This document shows, piece by piece, positions 8,248 to 16,450 of a stretch of DNA of 33,044 nucleotides. The position numbers were made by a program, and so were the translations under genes. The stretch comes from a virus. The notes under the pieces were generated by a model. It was not told where the DNA came from. It ran no database searches and worked only from the letters and a program-made list of their open reading frames with translations. How positions within the stretch are numbered: position 1 is the first letter of the stretch; each line of letters begins with the position of its first letter. The stretch spans positions 1 through 33,044 of the IMG/VR virus record IMGVR_UViG_3300025128_000181. One strand, written 5' to 3'.

Positions 8248-9444
8248 ATGCCTTGTATGATGAATGGAAGACCAGTGCCTGGAGCCAAGGGTTCTTGCCC
8301 AGCAGGTAGCACTTGGTCAGAAACTGCTGGAGATGGCGAGTTTCAATTTGCTGATGTTGGTGACTTCTTAAAAAGAAGATACACCGATAAAGATACTGGT
8401 GATTTAAGAGCTGGAACAGCAGCTATGGATGCTTTGATATTTGTCCCAGGTGTGGGCTGGATGGCTAGAGGTGCAATGACTGCTGGCAAAGTAGGGGCTA
8501 CTGGAATTGGAAAGCTGATTAATGCAATGACAAGAACCAAAACAAAAGCAATTCCAGAAGTAAGAGGAAGTGCAACAGTTCCTAATCTTAATGTTCCTTT
8601 TGTATCTAACAAAACTAAACCACACTTTATAATAGGAAAAGATGGAAGACCAATTAAAGTAGACACTCCAGCAATTAAACCTGGCACTCCTTTAAGACCT
8701 GTTGGCAATAGGACAATTGACACTGGAGTTAAAACACCAGGAATACCAGCAGGAACTAAATTTTCTCTTCCAAAGACAAGCCTGGTTGCTGGCAGTGGAC
8801 TGGCAATAAACGAGCAGTTTAATCCATTAACTGAGGCTGGCAAAGAAAACAAAAGGCTAAGAGATGAAAGAGCAGCAGAACTTAAAACACAAACACAAAA
8901 TCGTGATGCTGAAATTCAGAACCAAGCTAACTTAGAAGCTGACAAAGCAGAGGCTGAGAGAAAAAGAGTTGCTAACCTAGGTTTCTTTGATAGAATGAAA
9001 GAGCCTGGATACTGGGACACATCTATCAGTGGGTTTAAGGGTGATGACAGACTAAACAGATTAGGTCAGTTGCTGTACTTCTATGGCTTGCCACCTTCTG
9101 GCAGAGCAAAGGCTAAGAACCCAGCAGAAACTTGGGCTAAGATGTCTGCTGATGCAGCCACTATTGCATCTAAGAATGCTGGTGATAGTGCATTCAGTAA
9201 GATAGGAGACAAGACACTACAAGGCTCAATAGCAGATTTAGTCAAGAGCGACTATGGAAACACTTGGATTCCTGGTGACGTTATGTTTGGTGATAAGCTA
9301 GGAAAAAAAGACCTTGAAGCAGTGACTGGAAGAATAGCAGTCCTGATCAACCAGATATCAAGACAACCTGGAATGTCTACTATGTCCTTACAACAGCTTT
9401 ATGAATTAGCTAAGATGGAATACGAGAAAGAAAGGAACATTTAA
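8248..9444 (+). CDS. Ejection-region virion protein with N-terminal hydrophobic segment
   Basis: A 398-residue protein with a good ribosome-binding site (AAAGGAGAAAG) before ATG 8248. A Cys-containing start (PCMMNGRPVPGAKGSCPAG) is followed by a hydrophobic Ala/Gly-rich stretch at about 58-92 that could enter a membrane. A basic Pro/Thr-rich linker (about 95-190), an Ala/Glu/Lys/Arg helix (about 190-245) and a mixed C-terminal domain follow. It has no recognised family. The combination of a hydrophobic region and long helices, one gene before a 1097-residue protein, fits the membrane-crossing part of a DNA-ejection apparatus. The 39-bp gap before it is AT-rich and holds nothing else. Confidence 0.6.
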   Translation: MPCMMNGRPVPGAKGSCPAGSTWSETAGDGEFQFADVGDFLKRRYTDKDTGDLRAGTAAMDALIFVPGVGWMARGAMTAGKVGATGIGKLINAMTRTKTKAIPEVRGSATVPNLNVPFVSNKTKPHFIIGKDGRPIKVDTPAIKPGTPLRPVGNRTIDTGVKTPGIPAGTKFSLPKTSLVAGSGLAINEQFNPLTEAGKENKRLRDERAAELKTQTQNRDAEIQNQANLEADKAEAERKRVANLGFFDRMKEPGYWDTSISGFKGDDRLNRLGQLLYFYGLPPSGRAKAKNPAETWAKMSADAATIASKNAGDSAFSKIGDKTLQGSIADLVKSDYGNTWIPGDVMFGDKLGKKDLEAVTGRIAVLINQISRQPGMSTMSLQQLYELAKMEYEKERNI

Positions 9445-9447
9445 CAT

Positions 9448-12400
9448 ATGGCAACACCATACGAAGAAGATGAGTACATAAAAAGACTCAGTGCTATGCA
9501 AGCATCTATGCCCCAGTTCAAGTCTATGCAGGCTACTGGTGCTGGTGCACTTGCAAATATGGCTGGACTGGATAGTGCGGCCTTTGATACTTACAGAGAC
9601 ATTCAAGATAAAGCACTTCAAGGATTTAGCTACAAGCAACCTGGTAGATTATTTAAAGCAGAGGATAAGGTAGAGTGGTGGAAAGAAAGAGCAGCACTTA
9701 ACTCTATGAATACTATTGTACCTATGATGGGCTTTGCTATTGGTAATGTAATGAAAGCAATACCAAACCCTATCGCCAAAGCTATGGGTAGTGCAGTGAA
9801 CTGGGCTACTATGGCTACTGCATACAATATGAATCTTGCTGACACTTTAGAGGAACACGAGAGAGCAGCTGGAAGACCACTGACAGACTCAGAACAAAAG
9901 AAAGCAGCTCTTGTCAGCATAGGTGTTACTGCATTAGATGTCATTGCTCCTGTTAAAGGTGCAAGTGCCACGTCTCAATTGCTAACTAAATCTTTTGGTA
10001 CTGGTGGTGTAAAAACAGCCAGACAATCTCTACAGAAACTTGTAAATACAAACAGAGACAGTCTTGTTAAACAGATAGGCAAGGGTGCTGGCTTTACTGG
10101 TCAGCTAGTGGGCACAGAGATGCTGACAGAGGCTGGTCAAAAAGGATTGCAGATAGGTACAAGTGCAACACCAGAGAGACTAGGCACATCAGAAGGTATG
10201 CAAGATATGTTTGAGGAAGCTATTATTGCTGGTCCTACTGTAGGTGCTGTTGGTATTCCTGGTGCAGTTGGTCAAGCAACAGCCAATAACAGAGACTTGA
10301 GCACAGCTCGTAGGCTTGCTAAAGATTTTAACTCAGAGCAAGTTAGTCTTGAGTCACCAGATAGCACAAAAGAAATAGACCCTAGCAAGCTCATAGATAT
10401 ACCAGAAGGTAAAGGATTTGAGTCTGAGTTCAAACTGCTAGCCAAGAAAGGTGACGCACTGCTTGAGCGTAGCACTGGAGTTAGCTTAGAGAAAGCAGCT
10501 AAAGGGCTAGCTGGTGGTGTGGCATTTAAAGGCACTAACCCTATCAAAGAGATACGAGATAGAGCTAAGTCTGGAGCACAGTGGCACTCAGCAAACAACA
10601 TACTACAAATGTTTCAGCCAGTTGAGACAGCAAGCGGTGAGCAAGGTGCAAGAACTAACTTCTTTAGCTTGAAAGAAACTAAGACTGGTGAGTATCTTAA
10701 GGATGTAGTGAACATAATAAACAAGTACGCTAACCTAAAGCCAGGTGTTGGTTATATGGGTAAAACATTTGACAGCGACTTAGGCAACTACATCCTAGCA
10801 AAACTTAGCCCGCAAAAGAGAGGCACGTTTCCTTTGCCACAAGAGTTTGCTGGAATGCAGTTAGAGATTGATGCAGACATAGCACAGATAAGAAAAAAAT
10901 TAGACAAGGCACACTCTGACTTAAACGCTTCTGGTGTTAATGTTGCATATGTAAAAGATTATTTAACCAACCCAATAAGCAAAGAGTCAGTCACAGCAAA
11001 CAGAGATGGATTTGTAGAGAGTCTTGTTGAGTCTAGTGAGCGTGCATACAACAACGCATCTGAATTAGGTCCTACTAAAGTTAAGAAGCTAAGTCCAGAA
11101 CAAGCAGAGGCAATAGCTGACAGCATTATCAATGGATATGATGAGTCAGTTAGGGTTGACAGAGACACAGACACTGGTCGATCAGGTCTGGGTAGACAGA
11201 ACTTTGAGAAATCTAGAAGTGCTGCTTGGGAATTCTTGGATGAAGTATCACAAGAGAAAGGTCACGGTTCTTTTAGAGAGTCTAGTGTTGAGAAGGTTCT
11301 TACAGAGTATCTTCAAAAGGCAGCCACTCGTGTTGCATCTGCTAAGACTTTTGGAAAAGATGCAAGCAAGCTAAAGCAAGAGCTGTACAATCTTAAGAAG
11401 AATGGTGACATCACACAAAAAGAAGTGGACAGAGCATACGACTTGTATGACGCATCACATAATGTATACAAGAAAGATGCTAACCCAACAGGATTGGCCG
11501 CATCTAAAGTGGCTACGACTGTAGGTGCTGTAACTCACTTAGGACTAGCAACGCTGTCATCACTGTCAGAACTTGCTTGGATAGGTGAGAGAGCTGGCTT
11601 TGGTAATATGCTACTGACTCTACCTAAAGCTCTAGCCTATACTGCTGATGGACTCAAGCGTGGTGCTAGAGGTAAATACATAGAGCCTGGTGAGAGTGCA
11701 ACAGCTATGGCTACACTAGGATTCAATCTAGACCCAAGGGTTAATGAAAGACTAGACCAGATATTCTCAACAGATACCAATGCTGTACTTAGTCTGTACT
11801 TCAGAAGCCCGTTAGGTGGTATGCTCACACAGTGGACAAACTTTAATAGAAACTGGGCAGCACAAGCTATGATGATGAACATCAACAGAAGAGCTAACAG
11901 CCTAATAGCTGGTGACATATCAGACATAGATAGACGTAGACTTATGAGTGAGCTTAAAGAAAACGGTCTGACTATGGATGATTTCAACCTGATCGCTAAT
12001 GCATTTAGGAATGAGGATGGTAAGGTCAGAATAGATATAACAAGAGATGACATACTAGATACTGTAGTAAAAACAGAGACTAATCTAGTAGCTCCAGCTA
12101 ACAAAAAGAAAAAGAAAGAAGCTGACATCAGAGAACAAGATGTAACTATAAGAGATATGCTAGTGCCTTGGATGCACAAGGTAGTAGATGATGTAGTTGT
12201 ACACCCCAAAGCAAACAACAAACCACTATGGATGTCTGACCCTAGGCTAGCTATTTTTGCACAGCTTAAGACATTCCCAGTTGTATTTGGAAACACTGTG
12301 GTTAAAAGATTACTAAGGAAAATGAATCCTAAACAATGCAACCCAGACTATGGTGCTGCTGTTGGTGTGGTGGGTGCAATTGCATTTGCTTACGCTGCTG

Positions 12401-12741
12401 TTTATTTTGGCGAGATGATGAAGGATGCTATCAAAAGCAAAGACTTTGAAGACCCTACATTTAAAGAGACTCTAGATAGAATGGGACTGCTTGGACCAGT
12501 AGGTATGCTTGGTGGTGCGGGAAGGTTTGGTGAGAGTGCTACTACTGCAATAGGTGGTACAGCAGTTGGATTTGTAGACAGAGCTTACAAAGATTTCTTA
12601 ACACCTATCTGGACTGCTGACGAAGGTGGCTTAGAGGATGATTCTCCAATGGAAAACTTAGGGGAATGGTTATCAGAGACACTGAATGGTTCTCTTGGTG
12701 CAGTAGGAATATACTTTAAACCATTTGGAGGTGACGAATAA
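9448..12741 (+). CDS. Very large internal virion/DNA ejection protein
   Basis: A 1097-residue protein, the largest in the window, three bases after the previous stop. Several Ala/Gly-rich hydrophobic stretches (about 88-130, 150-170, 265-285, 680-705 and 965-990) alternate with long charged helical regions. Near 790-850 it has SPLGGMLTQWTNFNRNWAA followed by NRRANSLIAGDISDIDRRRL, a pattern I associate with the large core proteins that podoviruses inject ahead of their DNA (the role of T7 gp16 or P22 gp16). I do not see a transglycosylase active site at the N-terminus, so the T7 gp16 enzyme domain seems absent. Likely released into the host envelope to form part of the DNA conduit. Assignment by size, composition and order. 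Confidence 0.6.
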   Translation: MATPYEEDEYIKRLSAMQASMPQFKSMQATGAGALANMAGLDSAAFDTYRDIQDKALQGFSYKQPGRLFKAEDKVEWWKERAALNSMNTIVPMMGFAIGNVMKAIPNPIAKAMGSAVNWATMATAYNMNLADTLEEHERAAGRPLTDSEQKKAALVSIGVTALDVIAPVKGASATSQLLTKSFGTGGVKTARQSLQKLVNTNRDSLVKQIGKGAGFTGQLVGTEMLTEAGQKGLQIGTSATPERLGTSEGMQDMFEEAIIAGPTVGAVGIPGAVGQATANNRDLSTARRLAKDFNSEQVSLESPDSTKEIDPSKLIDIPEGKGFESEFKLLAKKGDALLERSTGVSLEKAAKGLAGGVAFKGTNPIKEIRDRAKSGAQWHSANNILQMFQPVETASGEQGARTNFFSLKETKTGEYLKDVVNIINKYANLKPGVGYMGKTFDSDLGNYILAKLSPQKRGTFPLPQEFAGMQLEIDADIAQIRKKLDKAHSDLNASGVNVAYVKDYLTNPISKESVTANRDGFVESLVESSERAYNNASELGPTKVKKLSPEQAEAIADSIINGYDESVRVDRDTDTGRSGLGRQNFEKSRSAAWEFLDEVSQEKGHGSFRESSVEKVLTEYLQKAATRVASAKTFGKDASKLKQELYNLKKNGDITQKEVDRAYDLYDASHNVYKKDANPTGLAASKVATTVGAVTHLGLATLSSLSELAWIGERAGFGNMLLTLPKALAYTADGLKRGARGKYIEPGESATAMATLGFNLDPRVNERLDQIFSTDTNAVLSLYFRSPLGGMLTQWTNFNRNWAAQAMMMNINRRANSLIAGDISDIDRRRLMSELKENGLTMDDFNLIANAFRNEDGKVRIDITRDDILDTVVKTETNLVAPANKKKKKEADIREQDVTIRDMLVPWMHKVVDDVVVHPKANNKPLWMSDPRLAIFAQLKTFPVVFGNTVVKRLLRKMNPKQCNPDYGAAVGVVGAIAFAYAAVYFGEMMKDAIKSKDFEDPTFKETLDRMGLLGPVGMLGGAGRFGESATTAIGGTAVGFVDRAYKDFLTPIWTADEGGLEDDSPMENLGEWLSETLNGSLGAVGIYFKPFGGDE

Positions 12742-12884
12742 TGGCTTGCGGAACAGAGATAGTACCTGGATACAAAGCGTTTGACCAAGTAATCAGTAAG
12801 AATGTTACTAACCCAGGGCTAGAGGCAAAGATGAATCAGCTACTAGCCAAGGCTGAGAAAAAAACTAAGAAGAAGCAGAAGTAG
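12741..12884 (+). CDS. Small protein ending the rightward operon (47 aa)
   Basis: A 47-residue peptide whose ATG overlaps the previous TAA (TAATG). It starts MACGTEIVPGYKAFD and ends in a Lys-rich tail (KAEKKTKKKQK). No family is recognised. It is the last rightward gene before the leftward arm, and its final 20 bases are also the end of the leftward gene at 12865-13248 on the other strand. The basic tail may bind nucleic acid or be an unstructured extension. I see no hairpin terminator after its stop. Confidence 0.55.
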   Translation: MACGTEIVPGYKAFDQVISKNVTNPGLEAKMNQLLAKAEKKTKKKQK

Positions 12885-13248
12885 ATATATAACCTACTCT
12901 TTTGTTTATGTATTTCTGGCTACCAAAGTCAGTCTTTGCTGGCATACGTCTATCTTCCCAGCCAAAGTCATAGCCTTTCTCCCTTAGATTGCTTATATTA
13001 AATACATACTCACCTTCTGGTGTAGATATTATGTATAAAAATTCCTTTCCACTCTCGTCAGCCTGATCTAGGTTGGCTGTATACTTCTTGTGTTCTATTA
13101 GTTGTGTGTCGTAGTGCTTTCTTCTGCACTTAAACTCAATTACATACTCATCACTATACCCATCAAATGTACAGAACTCATCTGTAGTTGCTGTAATTGA
13201 TGTGCCTAGCTTATCAACAGCTATCCACTGCAATTCTTCTTGAGTCAT
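12865..13248 (-). CDS. Possible PD-(D/E)XK-type nuclease (127 aa)
   Basis: A 127-residue protein read leftward, the last gene of the leftward arm. Residues about 28-56 hold a Tyr-Ser-Asp-Glu turn, then VIEFKCRRKHYDTQLIEHKKY. The E38-x-K40 pair after an acidic strand and a second Lys further on resemble the core of small phage PD-(D/E)XK nucleases, in which E-x-K residues bind metal. The C-terminus has PAKTDFGSQKYINKRVGY. Such a nuclease next to a RusA resolvase would fit DNA debranching or host DNA degradation, but the motif is short and I cannot exclude another fold. Its start overlaps the RusA stop by four bases. Confidence 0.45.
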   Translation of the reverse strand: MTQEELQWIAVDKLGTSITATTDEFCTFDGYSDEYVIEFKCRRKHYDTQLIEHKKYTANLDQADESGKEFLYIISTPEGEYVFNISNLREKGYDFGWEDRRMPAKTDFGSQKYINKRVGYISTSASS

Positions 13249-13643
13249 AGCTCTTCTCCTTTTATCTCAACAACAACATAGTTGTCATCTTCTATGCCAC
13301 CAAACTTAGTATTGATTTCACCAACATAATCATAGTCATCATCTTTTATTACTCCACCTTTAACTAATGCATCCATAAGAAACTTGTGCATAGGAAACGT
13401 GTAGTTGTCTAAATCTTTTTTTCTTTTGTTCTTGAAGTACAGTGTGTATGAAGGTGTTATCTTCTTGTATTTAGGTAGGGTCTTTACAAACTCTTTGACT
13501 ACTTCATAGTAATCATCCTTGCATTTGCCTTTGGCAAAAGGATGTAAGTGTATAAAGACATTAAGACTAAGCAAGTTTGTTTTTTTCTTGTCTCCTCTGC
13601 CCTTAGAATATGTAGGCATAGGCAAGATACCCTTGCTTATCAT
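13245..13643 (-). CDS. rusA: RusA-family Holliday junction resolvase
   Basis: A 132-residue protein of the usual RusA length (about 120). The family signature is clear: KDLDNYTFPMHKFLMDALVK, with Asp77, Asp79 and Asp91 corresponding to the catalytic acidic residues, followed by GGVIKDDDYDYV. RusA dimers bind four-way junctions and cut them symmetrically with Mg2+; in phages this resolves replication and recombination intermediates before packaging. The ATG overlaps the previous stop (ATGA), and the next gene downstream is a possible nuclease, so DNA end-processing functions are grouped here. The family assignment is strong; activity is inferred from conserved residues. Confidence 0.9.
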   Translation of the reverse strand: MISKGILPMPTYSKGRGDKKKTNLLSLNVFIHLHPFAKGKCKDDYYEVVKEFVKTLPKYKKITPSYTLYFKNKRKKDLDNYTFPMHKFLMDALVKGGVIKDDDYDYVGEINTKFGGIEDDNYVVVEIKGEEL

Positions 13644-13873
13644 TTGATGTCCTCTTCTTTGAGTATCTCTTCTATCTGTTTCTCAATAAACCAGCGTGCT
13701 TTTCTTAAGTCATCTAGTCTACCTTGACCAAGATGTTTGTGCTCCCAGCGACACAAATACTTACACGCACTTGCGGTTAGGTAGCTCATTTTTTGGTCTA
13801 ATATAAAATCTATTACTTCTATCTTTCCCTTCTGATAATGTGAAGGGTTTATTTTGTCCAGTCCCTTTTCCAT
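13640..13873 (-). CDS. DUF3310 family protein (T7 gp1.7-related nucleotide kinase domain)
   Basis: A 77-residue protein with the DUF3310 (PF11753) pattern: INPSHYQKGKIEVIDFILDQ at the start, a KYLCRWEHK helix, and DLRKARWFIEKQIEE at the end. The same domain occurs in T7 gp1.7, a reported nucleoside monophosphate kinase, so a role in nucleotide supply is plausible; the short stand-alone version may act differently. A GAGGGA ribosome-binding site precedes ATG 13873. It follows a newly noted small gene (13849-13983) with 25 bases of overlap and overlaps rusA by four bases. It stands in the same leftward operon as ribonucleotide reductase, which supports the nucleotide-metabolism reading. Confidence 0.75.
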   Translation of the reverse strand: MEKGLDKINPSHYQKGKIEVIDFILDQKMSYLTASACKYLCRWEHKHLGQGRLDDLRKARWFIEKQIEEILKEEDIK

Positions 13874-13983
13874 AATTCCCTCGGCTTGGTTGTTTTCTTT
13901 TTCTTGAGTTCTTGGTAGAGTCTAGCAGTCCTGTCCATTTGAACAAGACCGCCAGAGTTTTTAGGCTTAGTCCTTGAGCTCAT
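13849..13983 (-). CDS. Small basic protein (44 aa) in overlapping frame
   Basis: A 44-residue leftward frame from ATG 13983 to TAA 13849-13851. It begins MSSRTKPKNSGGLV, has a RLYQELKKKKTT helix, and ends RELWKRDWTK. It fills the gap between the small membrane protein ending at 13967 (17-base overlap) and the DUF3310 start at 13873 (25-base overlap), in a third frame. The sensible amino-acid composition and the dense overlapping style of this operon support it; there is no strong ribosome-binding site, so it would depend on coupling. No function is recognised. A later in-frame Met (MDRTARLYQ) is an alternative start. Confidence 0.5.
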   Translation of the reverse strand: MSSRTKPKNSGGLVQMDRTARLYQELKKKKTTKPRELWKRDWTK

Positions 13984-14209
13984 CGACTATGTCTTTGTCG
14001 AGTAGCTTCCAGATAATAACAGCAGCAATGATGCCTGCTAGTCCACCGTTTCCTAAAGTCCATACTATACCCAGTATAGAACCAATTACATCTCCAGTTA
14101 GGAAAGCTACCTTTGGTCCAAAGATAACTTGTAATATAATTGATAGGCTGATTAACTTGATGCCAACATCTATTGCACCATCAGCACCGTTCTTTATTTT
14201 CTCTAACAT
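13967..14209 (-). CDS. Small membrane protein with two membrane segments (80 aa)
   Basis: An 80-residue protein with two hydrophobic segments (about 17-36 and 42-68), separated by a short Gly/Asp turn, and charged ends (MLEKIKNGAD and LLDKDIVDELKD). An AAGGAG ribosome-binding site lies just upstream of ATG 14209. It resembles two-segment holins in size and layout, but it is expressed from the DNA-metabolism arm rather than the late arm, so membrane functions early in infection (such as superinfection exclusion or host inhibition) are equally possible. It is the third consecutive leftward gene for a membrane peptide after ribonucleotide reductase. Confidence 0.7.
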   Translation of the reverse strand: MLEKIKNGADGAIDVGIKLISLSIILQVIFGPKVAFLTGDVIGSILGIVWTLGNGGLAGIIAAVIIWKLLDKDIVDELKD

Positions 14210-14235
14210 ATTAACTCCTTTATTATTTTAATTGG

Positions 14236-14355
14236 CTATATAAGCCACCCTTTTCTAAGAGCATTTAACCATATGACAACATAGATTAAACACCCTGTAG
14301 AAACCATCGCTGCTACAAAGTAAGCAGTATAAACAATTGCTTTCAGTATCTTCAT
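14236..14355 (-). CDS. Tiny single-pass membrane peptide (39 aa)
   Basis: A 39-residue leftward frame from ATG 14355 to TAG 14236-14238. Residues 3-31 are almost entirely hydrophobic or aromatic (KAIVYTAYFVAAMVSTGCL then IYVVIWL), followed by a basic tail (NALRKGWLI), the positive-inside pattern of an N-out single-pass peptide. A Cys in an STGC context could be a weak lipobox, but the hydrophobic stretch continues past it, so a plain membrane peptide is more likely. The ATG overlaps the stop of the lipoprotein gene upstream (ATGA), strong evidence that the pair is translated together. Function unknown. Confidence 0.55.
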   Translation of the reverse strand: MKILKAIVYTAYFVAAMVSTGCLIYVVIWLNALRKGWLI

Positions 14356-14492
14356 ACTTTCCACCCTACACATAGTGTTGTATCAACTGGTGCATTACAT
14401 CGTAGCTGTTCCATTTTTTCTTCAAACATACTGCATCCAGTTAATGTAATAACTATAACTTGCAAGACTATTATTAATATAAATGTATTCAT
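14352..14492 (-). CDS. Small predicted lipoprotein (46 aa)
   Basis: A 46-residue leftward frame from ATG 14492, which overlaps the ribonucleotide reductase stop (ATGA), to TGA 14352-14354. The first 19 residues are a typical lipoprotein signal (Ile/Leu/Val-rich after MNTF) ending in LTGC, so cleavage before Cys20 would leave a 27-residue lipid-anchored peptide with two further Cys. Mature lipoproteins this short are known in phages as o-spanins of the Rz1 type or as superinfection-blocking proteins such as T5 Llp. The mature part here is not Pro-rich, which argues slightly against Rz1. Position in the early DNA-metabolism operon favours receptor or envelope alteration over lysis, but this is inference. 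Confidence 0.6.
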   Translation of the reverse strand: MNTFILIIVLQVIVITLTGCSMFEEKMEQLRCNAPVDTTLCVGWKV

Positions 14493-16450
14493 TCTACATC
14501 TCTCTCCTCCTCAACTAAATCTACTAATTCACATACACTACCAGTACAGGCTAGTGTCTTAGTACCCACTGTTGAGTCTGTTAATTCATATTTGCTAATC
14601 AAGTCCCAGTCTACAGACTTTGGCATTTTCTTAGCAAGCTCTGTGTACTGCTCTTTAGTACAATCTTCATAAGGTGCTTGTTGGTATGTGTGGTCTGAGT
14701 GTGGTAAGAAACTAACACCACTGACCTCATCGAAATGTTTATACACCCACGCACCTACTTCCATCCATTCGTGTTCTCTAACACTAATGGTTACACTAGG
14801 CTTGTGCTCACAATAGTATCTCTGATATGTAAGCCACAACTCTAGTTGTTCAATAGCTGTTCTTTCGTTCCTAGTCACAGCACCTTTGGGTGCTTTCATA
14901 GGGAATGTAAAGACCTTGACACTATTAGGTTTCATAACATCAGCCTCACAAGGGATGCCCTGATCTTCCATAAGTTGTGCTATTGGGTCTTTGGCATCTG
15001 CTCTTACTCTTCTAAAGTAATAGTCGTTGTGTCTAGTGTGTATGCCACTAGCACTGTCAACTAGCTGGCTGACTGTACCACTGGGTTTAATTGCTGTGGT
15101 TGCAGTAGCCTGGTTAATGCCTAATGCAGCAGACCATTTCTTGTTAGTAGTTACTGTCTGCTTTTTGAGTTCAATCAAGAAGTCAGGCAAAGACTTTTTA
15201 CCGTGGTGTCCTCTGCTTGCACTTCCATTCATAAAAGAGTTGTCCATTATACCAGTTAATGAAACTCCCAAGAGAGATTCTTCTTCTGTATTGTGTATCC
15301 ATTTAGGTCTTAATCGTTTGATATTTGTCAGTGACGCTTGGAACGTACCTAGTATGGTAGCCAACCTTACCTTTCTTAAAATGTCCTCTTGTTTGTCCTC
15401 TGCTCTCACCACCACTTCAGTTAGATTACAGAACTGTCCATCTCTTAAGATGATTTCACTACAAGGATTGCATCCAAAGTCGTGCTCAACATCACGTCTG
15501 CCAATAGAGGCTACTTGTTTCTTTGCTGCTTCTCTATTAAAGATACCACGCTCACCAGACTTGGACTCATACAGTGACAGCCATTCTTTCATAAAGATTC
15601 CTATGTCTGGCTTCTCTGTGTAGCACACACTGTTGTTACTCAGTGCCATCTCTGGTGTATCAGACCACCACTGACCAGACTTAGCATTACGCATACGCTC
15701 ATCAGTTAGATTAGATAGTGAGATCAGGGCACTACGTCTAACACCGCCTACTACAACTACCTCTGCTATCTTGCACATCATACGATGGCACTCATAGCTG
15801 GTCAGCTTGCGACCTACTGCATCTTTAAATAGGTTAGTAGCAAAGTTAAATAAATCTAGTAGTGGCTCTGGTCCACTGGCTCTGCCACCAAACGTAGATA
15901 GCCTGGCACCTTTAGGTCTTACCCTAGAGAAGTCCCACTTAGGCATCTCACCGTTATACAAATAGTTAATTAGTTTTCTGAATGCAGACTGCCATCCTTC
16001 CTTGCTGTCTTGCACTACTACAATGTCATCAACATCAATCATTTCTTCTGGCACTTCTGGTAGCTTGTTCGTGTGCTGTCTCTCTACGCTGAACCCTACA
16101 CCAGTACCGTGCATAAGCACATACAAACACTCATCGAATGCTTTAGTGTGGTCAACACTAAGATAAGCACAGTTGTATCCAGCTATGTTGTTATCTTTCA
16201 GTGCCTTACCCGCAGTCATTAGTGCTCTCATACTAGGCATAACATCTAAGTTAAGCACAGCTTCTTCAAGAAGTTTCCTAGTCTTAGGGGTTAGCTCGCC
16301 CTCAGTGTTTTCTTTTAGGTGCTCCTCCATAAAGTCAAAGTACCTTGCTACAGTTTCTTTCCACGTCTCTCGCCTATTCTTTTCAGGCAGCCACCTTGCA
16401 TATCTGCTTAGTGCTATAAAGTTTTGGTAATCATTTGGTAATGTATTCAC
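14489..16450 (-). CDS. nrdJ: Adenosylcobalamin-dependent (class II) ribonucleotide reductase, monomeric type
   Basis: A 653-residue enzyme that reduces ribonucleotides to deoxyribonucleotides for phage DNA synthesis, using B12 instead of oxygen or a radical subunit. The Lactobacillus-type monomeric pattern is visible: the first redox Cys in GYNCAY (C94), the catalytic loop CNPCSEI (N328, C330, E332), the partner Cys in FCNLTEV (C341), and the C-terminal shuttle pair CTGSVC (C635, C640). The start is GTG at 16450, overlapping the upstream TGA (GTGA). No ATP-cone domain precedes the core. The phage depends on host or environmental B12. It is followed by a small lipoprotein gene and preceded by a single-pass membrane protein. 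Confidence 0.93.
   Translation of the reverse strand: MNTLPNDYQNFIALSRYARWLPEKNRRETWKETVARYFDFMEEHLKENTEGELTPKTRKLLEEAVLNLDVMPSMRALMTAGKALKDNNIAGYNCAYLSVDHTKAFDECLYVLMHGTGVGFSVERQHTNKLPEVPEEMIDVDDIVVVQDSKEGWQSAFRKLINYLYNGEMPKWDFSRVRPKGARLSTFGGRASGPEPLLDLFNFATNLFKDAVGRKLTSYECHRMMCKIAEVVVVGGVRRSALISLSNLTDERMRNAKSGQWWSDTPEMALSNNSVCYTEKPDIGIFMKEWLSLYESKSGERGIFNREAAKKQVASIGRRDVEHDFGCNPCSEIILRDGQFCNLTEVVVRAEDKQEDILRKVRLATILGTFQASLTNIKRLRPKWIHNTEEESLLGVSLTGIMDNSFMNGSASRGHHGKKSLPDFLIELKKQTVTTNKKWSAALGINQATATTAIKPSGTVSQLVDSASGIHTRHNDYYFRRVRADAKDPIAQLMEDQGIPCEADVMKPNSVKVFTFPMKAPKGAVTRNERTAIEQLELWLTYQRYYCEHKPSVTISVREHEWMEVGAWVYKHFDEVSGVSFLPHSDHTYQQAPYEDCTKEQYTELAKKMPKSVDWDLISKYELTDSTVGTKTLACTGSVCELVDLVEEERDVE

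Noticed and set aside
8219-8248. Nine-codon frame before the 8248 gene
   Set aside because: Too short; it consists largely of the AT-rich leader and the ribosome-binding site of the next gene.
11637-12341. Leftward 234-codon open frame
   Set aside because: Antisense to the 1097-residue virion protein; Ser/Leu-rich composition typical of reverse-strand reading.
15027-15623. Rightward 198-codon open frame
   Set aside because: It lies entirely antisense to the ribonucleotide reductase gene with its catalytic motifs; an antisense shadow.
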